A DNA stretch of 64,000 bases. Origin: Guyparkeria hydrothermalis. GTDB lineage: Bacteria > Pseudomonadota > Gammaproteobacteria > Halothiobacillales > Halothiobacillaceae. The position numbers and the translations under genes are program-made. Location of the stretch: NCBI RefSeq assembly GCF_023555375.1, contig NZ_JAJSEE010000002.1, positions 265,001-329,000 on the forward strand, written 5' to 3'. Positions 37,000 to 45,466 of this stretch are shown here, in pieces. How positions within the stretch are numbered: position 1 is the stretch's first letter; every line of letters begins with the position of its first letter. The notes under the pieces are model-generated. The model was given only the letters and a program-made list of their open reading frames with translations. It did not search any database and was not told where the DNA came from.

Positions 37000-38127
37000 A
37001 TGAAATTGACGGTCATCGGTGCGGGGTTCGGGGCGTTGACGGCGGTACGTCGCCTGCGTCGCCTGCGTCCGCAGGCGGAAATCACCCTGATCGCCCCCGA
37101 GCCCACCTTCCAGTACTACCCCAGCCTGATCTGGGTGCCTGCGGGGATTCGTCGGCGCGAGGACATCCTGTTCGACATCGGCCCGCTGCTCGAGCGCCTC
37201 GACGTGCGGTTCCACGCCGGGCGGGTCACCGGGGTGAGCGACGACGGTCGACGGGTGATCACCGACGCGGGCGAGGTCGAGAACGACGGCCTGATCGTCG
37301 CCAGCGGCGGTCGTTTCATCAAGAAGCTGCCCGGCATCGAGCACGCCATCACGCTGTGCGAGGGCATCGATGCCGCCGAGGCGATCCACGACCGGCTCGG
37401 CGAGATGAACGGCGGCACCATCGCCATCGGCTTTGGTGGCAACCCCAAGGAGCCGGCGGCCGTGCGCGGCGGACCCATGTTCGAGCTGCTGTTCGGCATC
37501 GACCGCCTGCTGCGCCAGCAGGGGCGTCGCGACCAGTTCAAGCTGGTGTTCTTCAACCCGTCGCCGCGACCGGGCAACCGCCTGGGCGAGTCGGCGGTCG
37601 ACCGCCTGCTCGACCGGATGAAGAAATTCGACATCGAGACCCACATCGGCGCCAAGCCGCAGCGCTTCGAGGCCGATCGCGTGGTCACCGAGAAGGGCGA
37701 GTTCGCCGCCGACCTGATCCTGTTCATGCCGGGCATGACCGGGCCGGCGTGGCTCGAGAACGCGCCGTTCCCGACCTCGCCGGGCGGCATGATCGAGGCC
37801 GACGAGCACGCGCGGGTCAAGGGCGCGGACAAGGTCTATGTGGCCGGCGATTCCGGCAGCTACCCGGCGCCCGACTGGGCGCCCAAACAGGCGCACATGG
37901 CCGATCTCCAGGCGGTGGCCGCCGCCGAGAACCTGGTGGCCGAGCTCGACGGCCAGCCGGCCGAACGCACCTTCAAGTGGGAACTGGTCTGCGTGATGGA
38001 CATGCTCGATCGGGCGACCCTGGTGTTCCGCAACGAGAAGCGTCAGTTCGTCACCCCGCCGTGCCGCTTGCTGCACTGGGCGAAGCGATTCTTCGAGTGG
38101 TGGTACCTGCGCGACCTGCGTCGCTAA
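37000..38127 (+). CDS. sulfide:quinone oxidoreductase-like FAD protein
   Basis: 375 residues of the FCSD/SQR flavoprotein family. VIGAGFGALTAVRRLRRL is the N-terminal FAD-binding fold (GxGxxG at residues 7-12), followed by YYPSLIWVPAGIR, GLIVASGG and VYVAGDSGSYPAPDWAPKQA (second FAD contact). Cysteines at 120, 331 and 355 are candidates for the redox-active pair of SQR. The C-terminal RLLHWAKRFFEWWYLRDLR helix is amphipathic, as in membrane-attached SQRs. GGGAGG lies 7 nt before the ATG. It could oxidise sulfide to sulfane sulfur and reduce quinone; a general NDH-2-type dehydrogenase is an alternative. A half MITE begins at its stop codon. Confidence 0.83.
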   Translation: MKLTVIGAGFGALTAVRRLRRLRPQAEITLIAPEPTFQYYPSLIWVPAGIRRREDILFDIGPLLERLDVRFHAGRVTGVSDDGRRVITDAGEVENDGLIVASGGRFIKKLPGIEHAITLCEGIDAAEAIHDRLGEMNGGTIAIGFGGNPKEPAAVRGGPMFELLFGIDRLLRQQGRRDQFKLVFFNPSPRPGNRLGESAVDRLLDRMKKFDIETHIGAKPQRFEADRVVTEKGEFAADLILFMPGMTGPAWLENAPFPTSPGGMIEADEHARVKGADKVYVAGDSGSYPAPDWAPKQAHMADLQAVAAAENLVAELDGQPAERTFKWELVCVMDMLDRATLVFRNEKRQFVTPPCRLLHWAKRFFEWWYLRDLRR

Positions 38128-38160
38128 GGAAGGTCTGCACGAATCCGATGCCACTCCGGC
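38125..38160. repeat. MITE-like element, half copy D
   Basis: TAAGGAAGGTCTGCACGAAT begins at the stop codon of the SQR-like gene and continues CCACTCCGGCTTGGCGAG. This closely follows one end of copy C (42900-43077). No matching right-hand inverted repeat was found in the next 150 bases, so this is a solo or decayed end. Confidence 0.6.
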
Positions 38161-38273
38161 TTGGCGAGCGCGTGGCGGGCGGGCGCAGACGCGACCGCCC
38201 GTTTTGCGCTAGGCTTGCAGCCGTTTCCCGACCGCCCGGCGGCGGTCGGAGTGATTCCAACGGGGGCGCCGCC

Positions 38274-38846
38274 TTGTCACTGATCCGCCTGTTCTTCCAG
38301 TTGTTGTTCCTGCGTGCCGGCCCCGAGGACATGCCCGCGGGCCATCAGCCCCTGCTGATCGCGGTGGGGTTCTACCTCGTCGTGGGTGTGCTGCTCGACA
38401 TCGCGGTCACGGGCGAGGGGCAGAGCGGCCTGGGCGGTGGCTTGGGCGGCGGCCTGTTGCTGCTTGCCGCCGACGCGGCGGTGCTGGTCGCCTACTCGGC
38501 GGGGCTGGCGATGCTGCGCGACCATCGCGCCCGCATCCCGCAGATGCTCACCGCCCTGTTCGGCGCCACGGCCATGCTCGGCCTGGTGGCCTGGCCGCTG
38601 GTGGTGATGCAGCCGACCGGGGCCGAGGCCGCGGACATCGACACGCAACTGGGTCTGTGGTCGATGCTGATGATCGCCCTGTTCGCCTGGAACCTGGTGG
38701 TGCTCGGGCAGATCTACCGACGCACGCTGGAGTTCGGCGCGGCGATCGGCGTGCTCACCGCGCTGGGCTATTTCATCCTCAGCTCGCTGGTTTACATGAC
38801 CCTCGCGGTGCAGTTGCTGCCCGGCGAGGCGGGGTTGCCGTCATGA
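38274..38846 (+). CDS. small integral membrane protein upstream of mpl
   Basis: 190 residues if the TTG at 38274 is the start; an in-frame ATG exists at 38331. The N-terminus LIRLFFQLLFLRAGPEDMP is followed by about five hydrophobic helices with a Gly-rich stretch (GLGGGLGGGLLLLAAD). No named family recognised, though similar small membrane proteins with a LFL-x-GP-x-D-x-P start occur next to cell-wall genes in other gammaproteobacteria. The TTG start is preferred because that N-terminal segment looks genuine. It stops just before the mpl start and may be coupled to it. Confidence 0.62.
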   Translation: MSLIRLFFQLLFLRAGPEDMPAGHQPLLIAVGFYLVVGVLLDIAVTGEGQSGLGGGLGGGLLLLAADAAVLVAYSAGLAMLRDHRARIPQMLTALFGATAMLGLVAWPLVVMQPTGAEAADIDTQLGLWSMLMIALFAWNLVVLGQIYRRTLEFGAAIGVLTALGYFILSSLVYMTLAVQLLPGEAGLPS

Positions 38847-38853
38847 GGTGCTT

Positions 38854-40218
38854 GTGGACTTAACTGAAAAACGACTGCACATCCTCGGCATCGCCGGCAC
38901 CTTCATGGGGTCGTTGGCCCTGCTGGCGCGCGAGATGGGTTACCAGGTGTCCGGGCGCGACCACGCCATCTACCCGCCGATGAGCGACCAGCTCGCCCGC
39001 GCGGGCATCGCGGTGGAAACCGACATGGAGGCGCCGCTGCCCGAGGATGCCGAGATCATCGTCGGCAACGTGATGCGCCGCGACATGCCGGTGATCGATC
39101 AGCTCCTGAACGGCTTTTACCGCTTTCGCTCCGGGCCGCAGTGGCTCGGCGAGGAGGTGTTGTCGCAGCGGTTCGTGCTGGCCGTCTCCGGCACCCACGG
39201 CAAGACCACCACCAGCTCGATGGTCGCGCACATCCTCGATGCCGTCGGCATGGCGCCGGGGTTCCTGATCGGCGGCGTGCCGGGCGGGTTCGGTGTCAGT
39301 GCCCGGCTGGGCGAGACGCCGTTCTTCGTCATCGAGGCCGACGAATACGACACGGCCTTCTTCGACAAGCGCTCGAAGTTCCTCCACTACCGCCCGCGCG
39401 GTCTGGTGATCAACAACCTCGAGTTCGATCACGCCGACATCTTCGATGATCTTGCCGCAATCGAGCGCCAGTTCGCGCACCTGCTGCGGCTGGTACCGGG
39501 GCAGGGCAAGGTGATCGCCCCGCTGGGCGAGCCGGCCATCGACCGGGTAATCGGGCAGGGTGTCTGGTCGCCGGTCGAGCGGCTCGCCGAGCAGCCTGCT
39601 CCCGGCGCCGACTGGTGGCAGGAGGGCGGCGAGCTGTTCTGTGAAGGCAAGTCGCTCGGGCGGCTGCCCGACTCGATCCAGGGCGCGCACAACCGCCGTA
39701 ATGCCATGGCCGCCGTGGCGTTGGCGCGTTTCGCCGGGGTGCCGGCCGCCGAGGGGCTGGCCGCGCTGGCGGGCTTCGGCGGGGTCGCTCGGCGCCTTGA
39801 GCTCAAGGGCGAGGTCGGCGGGGTGCGCGTGATCGACGATTTCGCCCACCACCCGACCGCCATCGAGGCGACGCTTGCCGCCGTGCGCGAACAGATGCCG
39901 GCCGGCGCCCGATTGATCGCGGTGCTCGACCCACGCTCGAACACGATGCGTGCCGGGGTGCACGCCGGACGCCTGGCCGGCGCCCTGGCCGCCGCCGATC
40001 GGGTCTACGTGCACGCGCCGCGCGATCTCGCCTTCGACCCGGCCGAGGCCCTCGCCGACCTGGGCGACCGGCTCGCCGTGGCCGACTCGGTCGAGACGCT
40101 GCTCGAGATCGTGATGACCGAGGCCCGCCCCGGCGACTGGGTGATCTCGATGAGCAACGGTGGCTTCGGCGGTTTCCCGGCCCGGCTGGTCGACGCGCTG
40201 CGCGAGGTGGCGGCATGA
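38854..40218 (+). CDS. mpl: UDP-N-acetylmuramate:L-alanyl-gamma-D-glutamyl-meso-diaminopimelate ligase
   Basis: 454 residues of the Mur ligase family: HILGIAGTFMGSLALLAREMGY at the N-terminus is typical of Mpl. SGTHGKTTTSSMVAHILD is the ATP loop, followed by VIEADEYDTAFFDKRSKF, QGAHNRRNAMAAVALA and DDFAHHPTAIEATLAA. It re-attaches salvaged tripeptide to UDP-MurNAc in the cytosol. GTG at 38854 is preferred, with GAGG six bases upstream; another GTG lies two codons before. The stop overlaps ubiX by four bases. It completes the recycling set of AmpG, AmgK and MurU in this window. Confidence 0.95.
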   Translation: MDLTEKRLHILGIAGTFMGSLALLAREMGYQVSGRDHAIYPPMSDQLARAGIAVETDMEAPLPEDAEIIVGNVMRRDMPVIDQLLNGFYRFRSGPQWLGEEVLSQRFVLAVSGTHGKTTTSSMVAHILDAVGMAPGFLIGGVPGGFGVSARLGETPFFVIEADEYDTAFFDKRSKFLHYRPRGLVINNLEFDHADIFDDLAAIERQFAHLLRLVPGQGKVIAPLGEPAIDRVIGQGVWSPVERLAEQPAPGADWWQEGGELFCEGKSLGRLPDSIQGAHNRRNAMAAVALARFAGVPAAEGLAALAGFGGVARRLELKGEVGGVRVIDDFAHHPTAIEATLAAVREQMPAGARLIAVLDPRSNTMRAGVHAGRLAGALAAADRVYVHAPRDLAFDPAEALADLGDRLAVADSVETLLEIVMTEARPGDWVISMSNGGFGGFPARLVDALREVAA

Positions 40219-40844
40219 GGCGTCGTGGGAAGACCGAGCACGTGGTGCTGGCGATGACCGGGGCCTCGGGGCTGCCCTATGCGCTGCGTCTGCTCGACTG
40301 CCTGATCGCGGCGAATTGCCGTGTAAGCCTGATCGCCTCGAAGGCCGCCCACGCCGTGGCGGCGCTCGAGCTCGACGAGCCGTTCCCGGCACGCCACGAC
40401 GCGCTGGCCGCCGAGCTGGGCGGGCGCTTTGGCGCCGCCGAGGGGCAGGTGACCGGCTTCGCCCGCCAGGACTGGACCGCGCCGTTCGCCTCGGGTTCGA
40501 ACCCGCCGGACGCGATGGTGGTCTGCCCCTGCACCACCGGCACGCTCGGGGCGATCGCCAATGGCTTGTCGGATTCCCTGATCGAGCGCACCGCCGACGT
40601 CTGTCTCAAGGAGCGCCGCGATCTGGTGATCGTGCCGCGCGAGGCGCCGCTGACGGCGATCGCGCTCGCGCAGATGACGCGACTGGCCGAGCTGGGCGCC
40701 GTGATCCTGCCGCCGTCGCCGGCCTTCTATCATCGCCCTCGGACGATCCAGGACCTGATCGATTTCACCGTCGCGCGCATCCTCGACCAGATCGACGTGC
40801 CGCACGAGCTGCATGCCCGTTGGGGCGAGCGGGATGGCGGCTGA
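40215..40844 (+). CDS. ubiX: flavin prenyltransferase UbiX
   Basis: 209 residues. MTGASGLPYALRLLDCLI is the FMN-binding start, VVCPCTTGTLGAIANGLSDSLIERTADVCLKE the central block and VPREAPLTAIALAQM the dimethylallyl-phosphate-contacting stretch. It prenylates FMN to make the prFMN cofactor of UbiD decarboxylases, used in ubiquinone synthesis. The ATGA overlap with mpl fixes the start. A mpl-ubiX pairing is common in gammaproteobacteria. Confidence 0.95.
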   Translation: MRRRGKTEHVVLAMTGASGLPYALRLLDCLIAANCRVSLIASKAAHAVAALELDEPFPARHDALAAELGGRFGAAEGQVTGFARQDWTAPFASGSNPPDAMVVCPCTTGTLGAIANGLSDSLIERTADVCLKERRDLVIVPREAPLTAIALAQMTRLAELGAVILPPSPAFYHRPRTIQDLIDFTVARILDQIDVPHELHARWGERDGG

Positions 40845-41451
40845 ACAACGCCTCGCGCTGTTCCCGTTGCGGACGGTGCTGTTTCCCGCCGGCCACCTGC
40901 CGCTGCGCCTGTTCGAGGCGCGCTACCTGGATCTCCTGCGCGAGTGCCTGCGCGAAGATCACCCCTTCGGCGTGGTGCGGATCACCGCCGGCAGCGAGGT
41001 GGGACTGGAAGACGGGCCGCCGTCGATCGCCACCGTCGGTACCACCGCGCGCGTCGTGGACACCACGGCGCTGCCCGGCGGCCTGTTGGGGGTGCGGGTG
41101 CTGGGCGAGCGGCGCTTTCGCGTCCTCGAGCACGCGGTGGATGCGCGCGGCGTGGTCCGCGCCCGGGTTGAATTCCTTGAGGACGCCCCCAACTCGGGCG
41201 ACTCGATGCCGGGTGAATCCGGCCTCGGCGACCGTCGCGAGGTCCGGGTTGACGTCCTGGTCGACGCCCTGGCGCGTCTCGACCCCGAGCTGCTCGAGGG
41301 TGAGCGAGGCGTGCCGGGTGTCGCCTGGCTGTGTCATCGGCTGGCCGAACGCCTGCCAGTGGGCCTTGCCGCCCGCCAGTCGCTGCTTGAATGCGACAAT
41401 CCCCGGGCGATGCTCGAGCGCGTCGAGGCCTGGCTTGGCAAAGAGCGCTGA
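40834..41451 (+). CDS. LON N-terminal-domain protein
   Basis: 205 residues matching only the substrate-binding N-terminal domain of Lon protease: LALFPLRTVLFPAGHLPLRLFEARYLDLLRECL, then GVRVLGERRFRVLEH. There is no AAA+ or protease domain. Such short ORFs (YcaJ-neighbour or peptidase S16 type) are widespread; their role is not established. The ATG lies inside the last codons of ubiX, so it is probably co-translated with it. Confidence 0.88.
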   Translation: MAAEQRLALFPLRTVLFPAGHLPLRLFEARYLDLLRECLREDHPFGVVRITAGSEVGLEDGPPSIATVGTTARVVDTTALPGGLLGVRVLGERRFRVLEHAVDARGVVRARVEFLEDAPNSGDSMPGESGLGDRREVRVDVLVDALARLDPELLEGERGVPGVAWLCHRLAERLPVGLAARQSLLECDNPRAMLERVEAWLGKER

Positions 41452-41554
41452 CGGGGCGCCCGGCGGGCAACCCGAACAACACGATTTCGTGACCCGGTGC
41501 GACCGGGTCGACATGCGGCCGGCCCTTGGGCTGGCATGATCCAAAGGTGTCTTT

Positions 41555-41932
41555 ATGACCGTTCATACCGCGACCGCGGACAACCTCGAAGGCCTTCTCA
41601 AGGACAACGACATCCTGCTGCTGGATTTCTGGGCGCCCTGGTGCGGTCCGTGCCAGTCGTTCGGCCCGATCTTCGAGCAGGCGGCCGAGGCCAACCCGGA
41701 GGTCGGCTTTGCCAAGGTGAACACCGAGGAAGAGCAGGCGATCGCCGGTCACTTCCAGATCCGCTCGATTCCGACGCTGATGGTGTTTCGCGAGCAGATC
41801 CTGCTGTTCAACCAGGCCGGTGCCTTGCCGCGCAACGCGCTCGACGAGCTGATCACCAAGGTCAAGGACCTCGATATGAACGAGGTGCGCGCCGAGGTGG
41901 AGAAGGCCGAAGCCGAGGCCAAGGGCGAGTGA
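41555..41932 (+). CDS. thioredoxin
   Basis: 125 residues: a thioredoxin fold with the active site DFWAPWCGPCQSFGP (Cys30, Cys33) and the cis-proline segment IRSIPTLMVF. The C-terminal ~20 residues (NEVRAEVEKAEAEAKGE) form an acidic helical extension beyond the usual 108-residue core. It acts as a cytosolic disulfide reductase. AAAGG lies before the ATG. The gene stands between the LON-domain gene and the AEC permease, and no partner reductase is nearby. Confidence 0.92.
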   Translation: MTVHTATADNLEGLLKDNDILLLDFWAPWCGPCQSFGPIFEQAAEANPEVGFAKVNTEEEQAIAGHFQIRSIPTLMVFREQILLFNQAGALPRNALDELITKVKDLDMNEVRAEVEKAEAEAKGE

Positions 41933-41987
41933 TCCCCGCGCGGCCGATCCGTCGGTCCGCTGACCGGCCCGGCGAGGTCGGGCGGCG

Positions 41988-42902
41988 ATGATCTCGGTCA
42001 TCCTGCAGATGGCCGGGACCATCGCCCTGGGCCACATCTGGCGCTACCTGCCGTTGGGCGGGTGGAGCGCCGACCGCGCCCGCGGGGCCCTAACCTCCTC
42101 GGTCTACTACCTGTTCCTGCCGGCGCTGGTGTTCGCGGTGCTGTGGCGCGCGCCGCTGGGCGTGGACACCCTGCGCATCGCCGGCACGGCGGCCGTGGCG
42201 GTGATCGGCTCGCTGATGCTGATGTATGCCGTCGGGCGGGTGATGCCGCTGACCCGGCCGCAGTTCGGCGCGCTGCTGCTGGCAGCGAGCTTTCCCAACG
42301 CGACCTACATGGGGCTGCCGTTGCTCGACAGCCTGTTCGGCGATGCCGGCCAGGCGGTCGCGATCCAGTACGACCTGTTCGCCTGCACGCCGCTGCTGCT
42401 GTCGGTGGGCATCCTGCTCGCCGCGCGCTTCGGCGACAGCGACGAGGAGGTCCACCCGGTCAAGACCCTGCTCAAGGTGCCGCCGCTGTGGGCGGCGGTC
42501 GCCGGTGCCGGGCTCAACTTGGCCGGCGTGCCGCAGCCCGACTGGGCGGCCGAGTGGCTCGACCGTCTCGGTGCGGCCGTGGTGCCGATCATGCTGGTCG
42601 CGCTCGGCATGAGCCTGCGGCTGGAGACACTGACCGGCCGACAACTGCTGACCGTCAGCCCGGCGGTGGCCATCCAGCTGCTGTGGATGCCGCTGGTCGC
42701 GCTGGGATTCGCGCTGGCGGTCGGCACCAGCGGGCAGACGCTCACCGCCGTGGTGCTGGAGGGCGCGATGCCGGTGATGGTGCTCGGGCTGGTGCTCTGT
42801 GACCGCTTCGGTCTGGATACCGGCCTCTACGCCACCACGGCAAGCGCCTCGACCCTGCTGGCGCTGCTGACCATTCCCTTCTGGCATGGCGTGGCGATCT
42901 AA
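41988..42902 (+). CDS. AEC-family (auxin-efflux-carrier-type) transporter
   Basis: 304 residues with about ten hydrophobic helices in two similar halves. SSVYYLFLPALVFAVLW and LLAASFPNATYMGLPLLDSLFG (AEC N-G-L-P motif) in the first half, and VPIMLVALGMSL and LEGAMPVMVLGLVLCDRFG in the second, are family features. Substrate unknown; relatives export malate or other acids. The stop TAA falls in the terminal repeat of MITE-like copy C, so the element has inserted exactly at the gene end. Confidence 0.88.
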   Translation: MISVILQMAGTIALGHIWRYLPLGGWSADRARGALTSSVYYLFLPALVFAVLWRAPLGVDTLRIAGTAAVAVIGSLMLMYAVGRVMPLTRPQFGALLLAASFPNATYMGLPLLDSLFGDAGQAVAIQYDLFACTPLLLSVGILLAARFGDSDEEVHPVKTLLKVPPLWAAVAGAGLNLAGVPQPDWAAEWLDRLGAAVVPIMLVALGMSLRLETLTGRQLLTVSPAVAIQLLWMPLVALGFALAVGTSGQTLTAVVLEGAMPVMVLGLVLCDRFGLDTGLYATTASASTLLALLTIPFWHGVAI

Positions 42903-43077
42903 GGAAACTCTGCACGAATGCCATACCGCTCTGCGCGCCCTGCGGGGCTTGGCGAGTCGCCCGTGCTCCGCGTTGCGATGCCTTGACGTGGCCACCGGCA
43001 CGCCGGCGACATCGCGCCTTGATCACGAACGACTCGCCAAGCCAGAGTGACATGGCATTCGTGCAGAGTTTCCCTAA
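42900..43077. repeat. MITE-like element, copy C
   Basis: 178 bp with terminal inverted repeats TAAGGAAACTCTGCACGAAT on the left and, on the other strand, TTAGGGAAACTCTGCACGAA on the right, continuing through TGCCAT in both. Its interior differs from copies A/B (GGGGCTTGGCGAGTCGC and its inverse GACTCGCCAAGCC) and could fold into one long hairpin. It lies between the AEC permease stop and the SlyD-like gene. Confidence 0.88.
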
Positions 43078-43092
43078 CGGAGGACTGACGAG

Positions 43093-43653
43093 ATGAGTGA
43101 CGAACAGCAAGCGGCCACCCCCGCGGTGGAAAAGGATCGCGTGGTGCGCGTGTACCACGTCATGCGCGATGACGATGGCGCCATCCTCGCCGACAGCCGC
43201 GTCGACGGCTTCGAGTACATCCACGGTCACGGCAACCTGATCCCGGGGCTGGAGGCGGCGCTCGAGGGGCACGTCGAGGGCGACGAGATCGAGGTGACCG
43301 TCGAGCCGGAGCAGGCCTACGGGTTGCATGACCCCGAGGGCGTGGTCGAGGTGCCGCGCGAGCGCATCGAGGCGCAGGCCGAGCTCGCGCCGGGCAACAT
43401 GGTCCAGGCCCATGGCCCCGAGGGGCGCATCGAGATGCTGATCCTCGAGGTGGGCGACCAGACCGTTAAGGTCGACCTCAACCACCCGCTGGCCGGCTTT
43501 CGCCTGCACTTCACCGCCCGGGTCGGTGCCATCCGGGATGCGCACGCGGACGAGATCAAGCACGGCCGGGTCCATCCCGGTGGTCACCACCTAATGACCA
43601 GTGATTCCTCGGTGCCCGATCTGCCGGGCCACGAGTCGAGCCAGGAGTCCTGA
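43093..43653 (+). CDS. FKBP-type peptidyl-prolyl isomerase, SlyD-like
   Basis: 186 residues: a SlyD-type fold with GHGNLIPGLEAALEGHVEGDE followed by the inserted flap domain (PEGRIEMLILEVGDQTVKVDLNHPLAGFRLHF). Asn-His-Pro-Leu-Ala-Gly is the hallmark. The C-terminus has His-rich HADEIKHGRVHPGGHH but no long Cys/His metal tail. It assists folding of proline-limited proteins in the cytosol. ACGGAGGAC lies before the ATG. Its TGA overlaps the following M61 peptidase ATG by one base. Confidence 0.93.
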   Translation: MSDEQQAATPAVEKDRVVRVYHVMRDDDGAILADSRVDGFEYIHGHGNLIPGLEAALEGHVEGDEIEVTVEPEQAYGLHDPEGVVEVPRERIEAQAELAPGNMVQAHGPEGRIEMLILEVGDQTVKVDLNHPLAGFRLHFTARVGAIRDAHADEIKHGRVHPGGHHLMTSDSSVPDLPGHESSQES

Positions 43654-45458
43654 TGAGCCAGTCCGCTGCCGTCGCCGACGTCGCCCCCCGGAACGTCTCC
43701 GGGGTCGAGCCGTTCTACCGGATCGAGTTTTCCGGCTATCACAGCCGCTATCTCGATGTGACCCTGCGCCTGCCGGCCAGCGACCAGCGCTATCGCCTGA
43801 GCCTGCCGGCGTGGATCCCGGGCAGTTACCTGGTGCGTGACTTCGCCCGGCACCTGGTGGGCAAGCACGCCGAGGATGTCCATGGCCGCCCGGTGACGAT
43901 CACCCCGGTCGATCAGCAGACCTGGGATCTTGCGCCCAGTGACGCGGCGGTCGCGGTCCACTACCGGGTCTACTGCGCGGATTTCTCGGTGCGCAGCGCG
44001 CACGTGGATTCGAGTCACGTGTTCTTCAACGGCACCAGCGTCTTCCTGCGGGTGCACGGCGCCGAACAGGCGCGCCACGAGGTGGTGATCGACGGCCGCG
44101 ATCTGCCCGGGGACTGGTGCGTGGCGACCACCCTGCCGGCGATCGCCGTCGACGAGCGTGGCTTCGGCGATTTCGCCGCGGCCGGCTACGAGGCCCTGAT
44201 CGATCACCCGGTCGAGATCGCCGACTTCGTCGAGCGCCAGTTCACGGCCGGCGGCGTGCTGCATCGGATGGTGTTCACCAACGCCTTACCCGAAACCGAC
44301 TTCGACCGGATCGCCAGCGATGTCGCGCGCATCTGCGAGACCGAGATCGAGCTGTTCGACGGCGCGCCGTTCGACGAGTACCTGTTCTTGGTCGCGCTCG
44401 ACGAGTCGGGGTTTGGCGGGCTCGAGCACCGCGACTCGACTGCCCTGATTTTCCCTCGCGGCCACCTGCCGTCGGTGACCGCCGGCGGGGTGAGCAAGGA
44501 ATATCAGCGTTTCCTGAGCCTCTGCGCGCACGAGTACTTCCACAACTGGAACGTCAAGCGGATTCGACCGGCGGCCTTTGCCGGCCTGCCGCTTGATCGT
44601 CCGGCACACACGCGCCTGCTGTGGGTGTTCGAGGGCTTCACCAGCTACTTCGACGACTGGCTGGTGCGCCACGTCGGGTTGATCGACGAGACCCAATACC
44701 TCGCCGCGCTCGAGGAGACGATCAACCGCGCCATGCGCGGCAAGGGCTGGTCGCGTCAGACGCTGGAGGAGTCGAGTTTCTACGCCTGGACGCGCTTCTA
44801 CCAGCAGGACGCCAACGCGGTGAACGCGATCGTCAGCTATTACACGCGCGGGGCGATCGTGGCGCTGATGCTGGATCTGATGCTGCGCGAGCGCGGCGCG
44901 AGCCTGATGGACGTGATGCGGCGCCTGTGGGAGCACCACGGCGAGGAGCCGCTGGCCGAAGGCGAGCGGGTCGAGGCGCTGATCGAGGAGGCCATGGGCG
45001 AGCCGATGGCTGCGTTCTTCGACCGGGCGTTGCGCTCGACGGAAACGCTCGATGTCGCCGGGCTGCTGGCGCGCGTCGGCGTGGCCATGGTCCCGCGCGC
45101 CGAGCAGGCCGGGCCGGACGCGGGTGTCCGGGTCGACCAGCGCGACCCGCAGGCCGCGCGCGTCGCGCTGGTGTTCGAGGATCGCCCGGGCGCGGCGGCG
45201 GGTCTGGCGGTCGACGATCGCATCATCGCCATCGACGGCTTTGCGGTGAACGGCGCCAACTGGGCCGAGCGCATCGCGCGTCATCGCGCCGGCGATCGAC
45301 TGGCCCTGCACGTCTTCCGCCAGGGGCGGCTGCTGACGATGACGCTGACCCTGGCGCCGGAATGCCTCAATCAGCACCGGCTCGAGCGCGCCGCGGGGGA
45401 CATAAAGACCGAGGCGCGTTTCGCCGACTGGCTGGCGCCCCGTGCCACGACGGCCTGA
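43653..45458 (+). CDS. M61-family (glycyl aminopeptidase-like) peptidase with PDZ domain
   Basis: 601 residues. The zinc site HEYFHNWNVKRIRP (His293, His297) with the downstream WVFEGFTSYFDDW (third ligand Glu) is characteristic of family M61. The N-terminus is a beta-sandwich that aligns with the family's leading domain. The C-terminal ~100 residues (VALVFEDRPGAAAGLAVDDRIIAIDGFAVNG) form a PDZ domain. It has no signal peptide, so it is probably cytosolic, acting on peptides with small N-terminal residues. It is coupled to the SlyD-like gene by TGATG. Confidence 0.93.
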   Translation: MSQSAAVADVAPRNVSGVEPFYRIEFSGYHSRYLDVTLRLPASDQRYRLSLPAWIPGSYLVRDFARHLVGKHAEDVHGRPVTITPVDQQTWDLAPSDAAVAVHYRVYCADFSVRSAHVDSSHVFFNGTSVFLRVHGAEQARHEVVIDGRDLPGDWCVATTLPAIAVDERGFGDFAAAGYEALIDHPVEIADFVERQFTAGGVLHRMVFTNALPETDFDRIASDVARICETEIELFDGAPFDEYLFLVALDESGFGGLEHRDSTALIFPRGHLPSVTAGGVSKEYQRFLSLCAHEYFHNWNVKRIRPAAFAGLPLDRPAHTRLLWVFEGFTSYFDDWLVRHVGLIDETQYLAALEETINRAMRGKGWSRQTLEESSFYAWTRFYQQDANAVNAIVSYYTRGAIVALMLDLMLRERGASLMDVMRRLWEHHGEEPLAEGERVEALIEEAMGEPMAAFFDRALRSTETLDVAGLLARVGVAMVPRAEQAGPDAGVRVDQRDPQAARVALVFEDRPGAAAGLAVDDRIIAIDGFAVNGANWAERIARHRAGDRLALHVFRQGRLLTMTLTLAPECLNQHRLERAAGDIKTEARFADWLAPRATTA

Positions 45459-45466
45459 AATCGGCC

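Noticed and set aside
36985-37000. GTG start of the SQR-like gene five codons upstream
   Set aside because: This GTG overlaps the ideal GGGAGG ribosome-binding site of the ATG at 37000.
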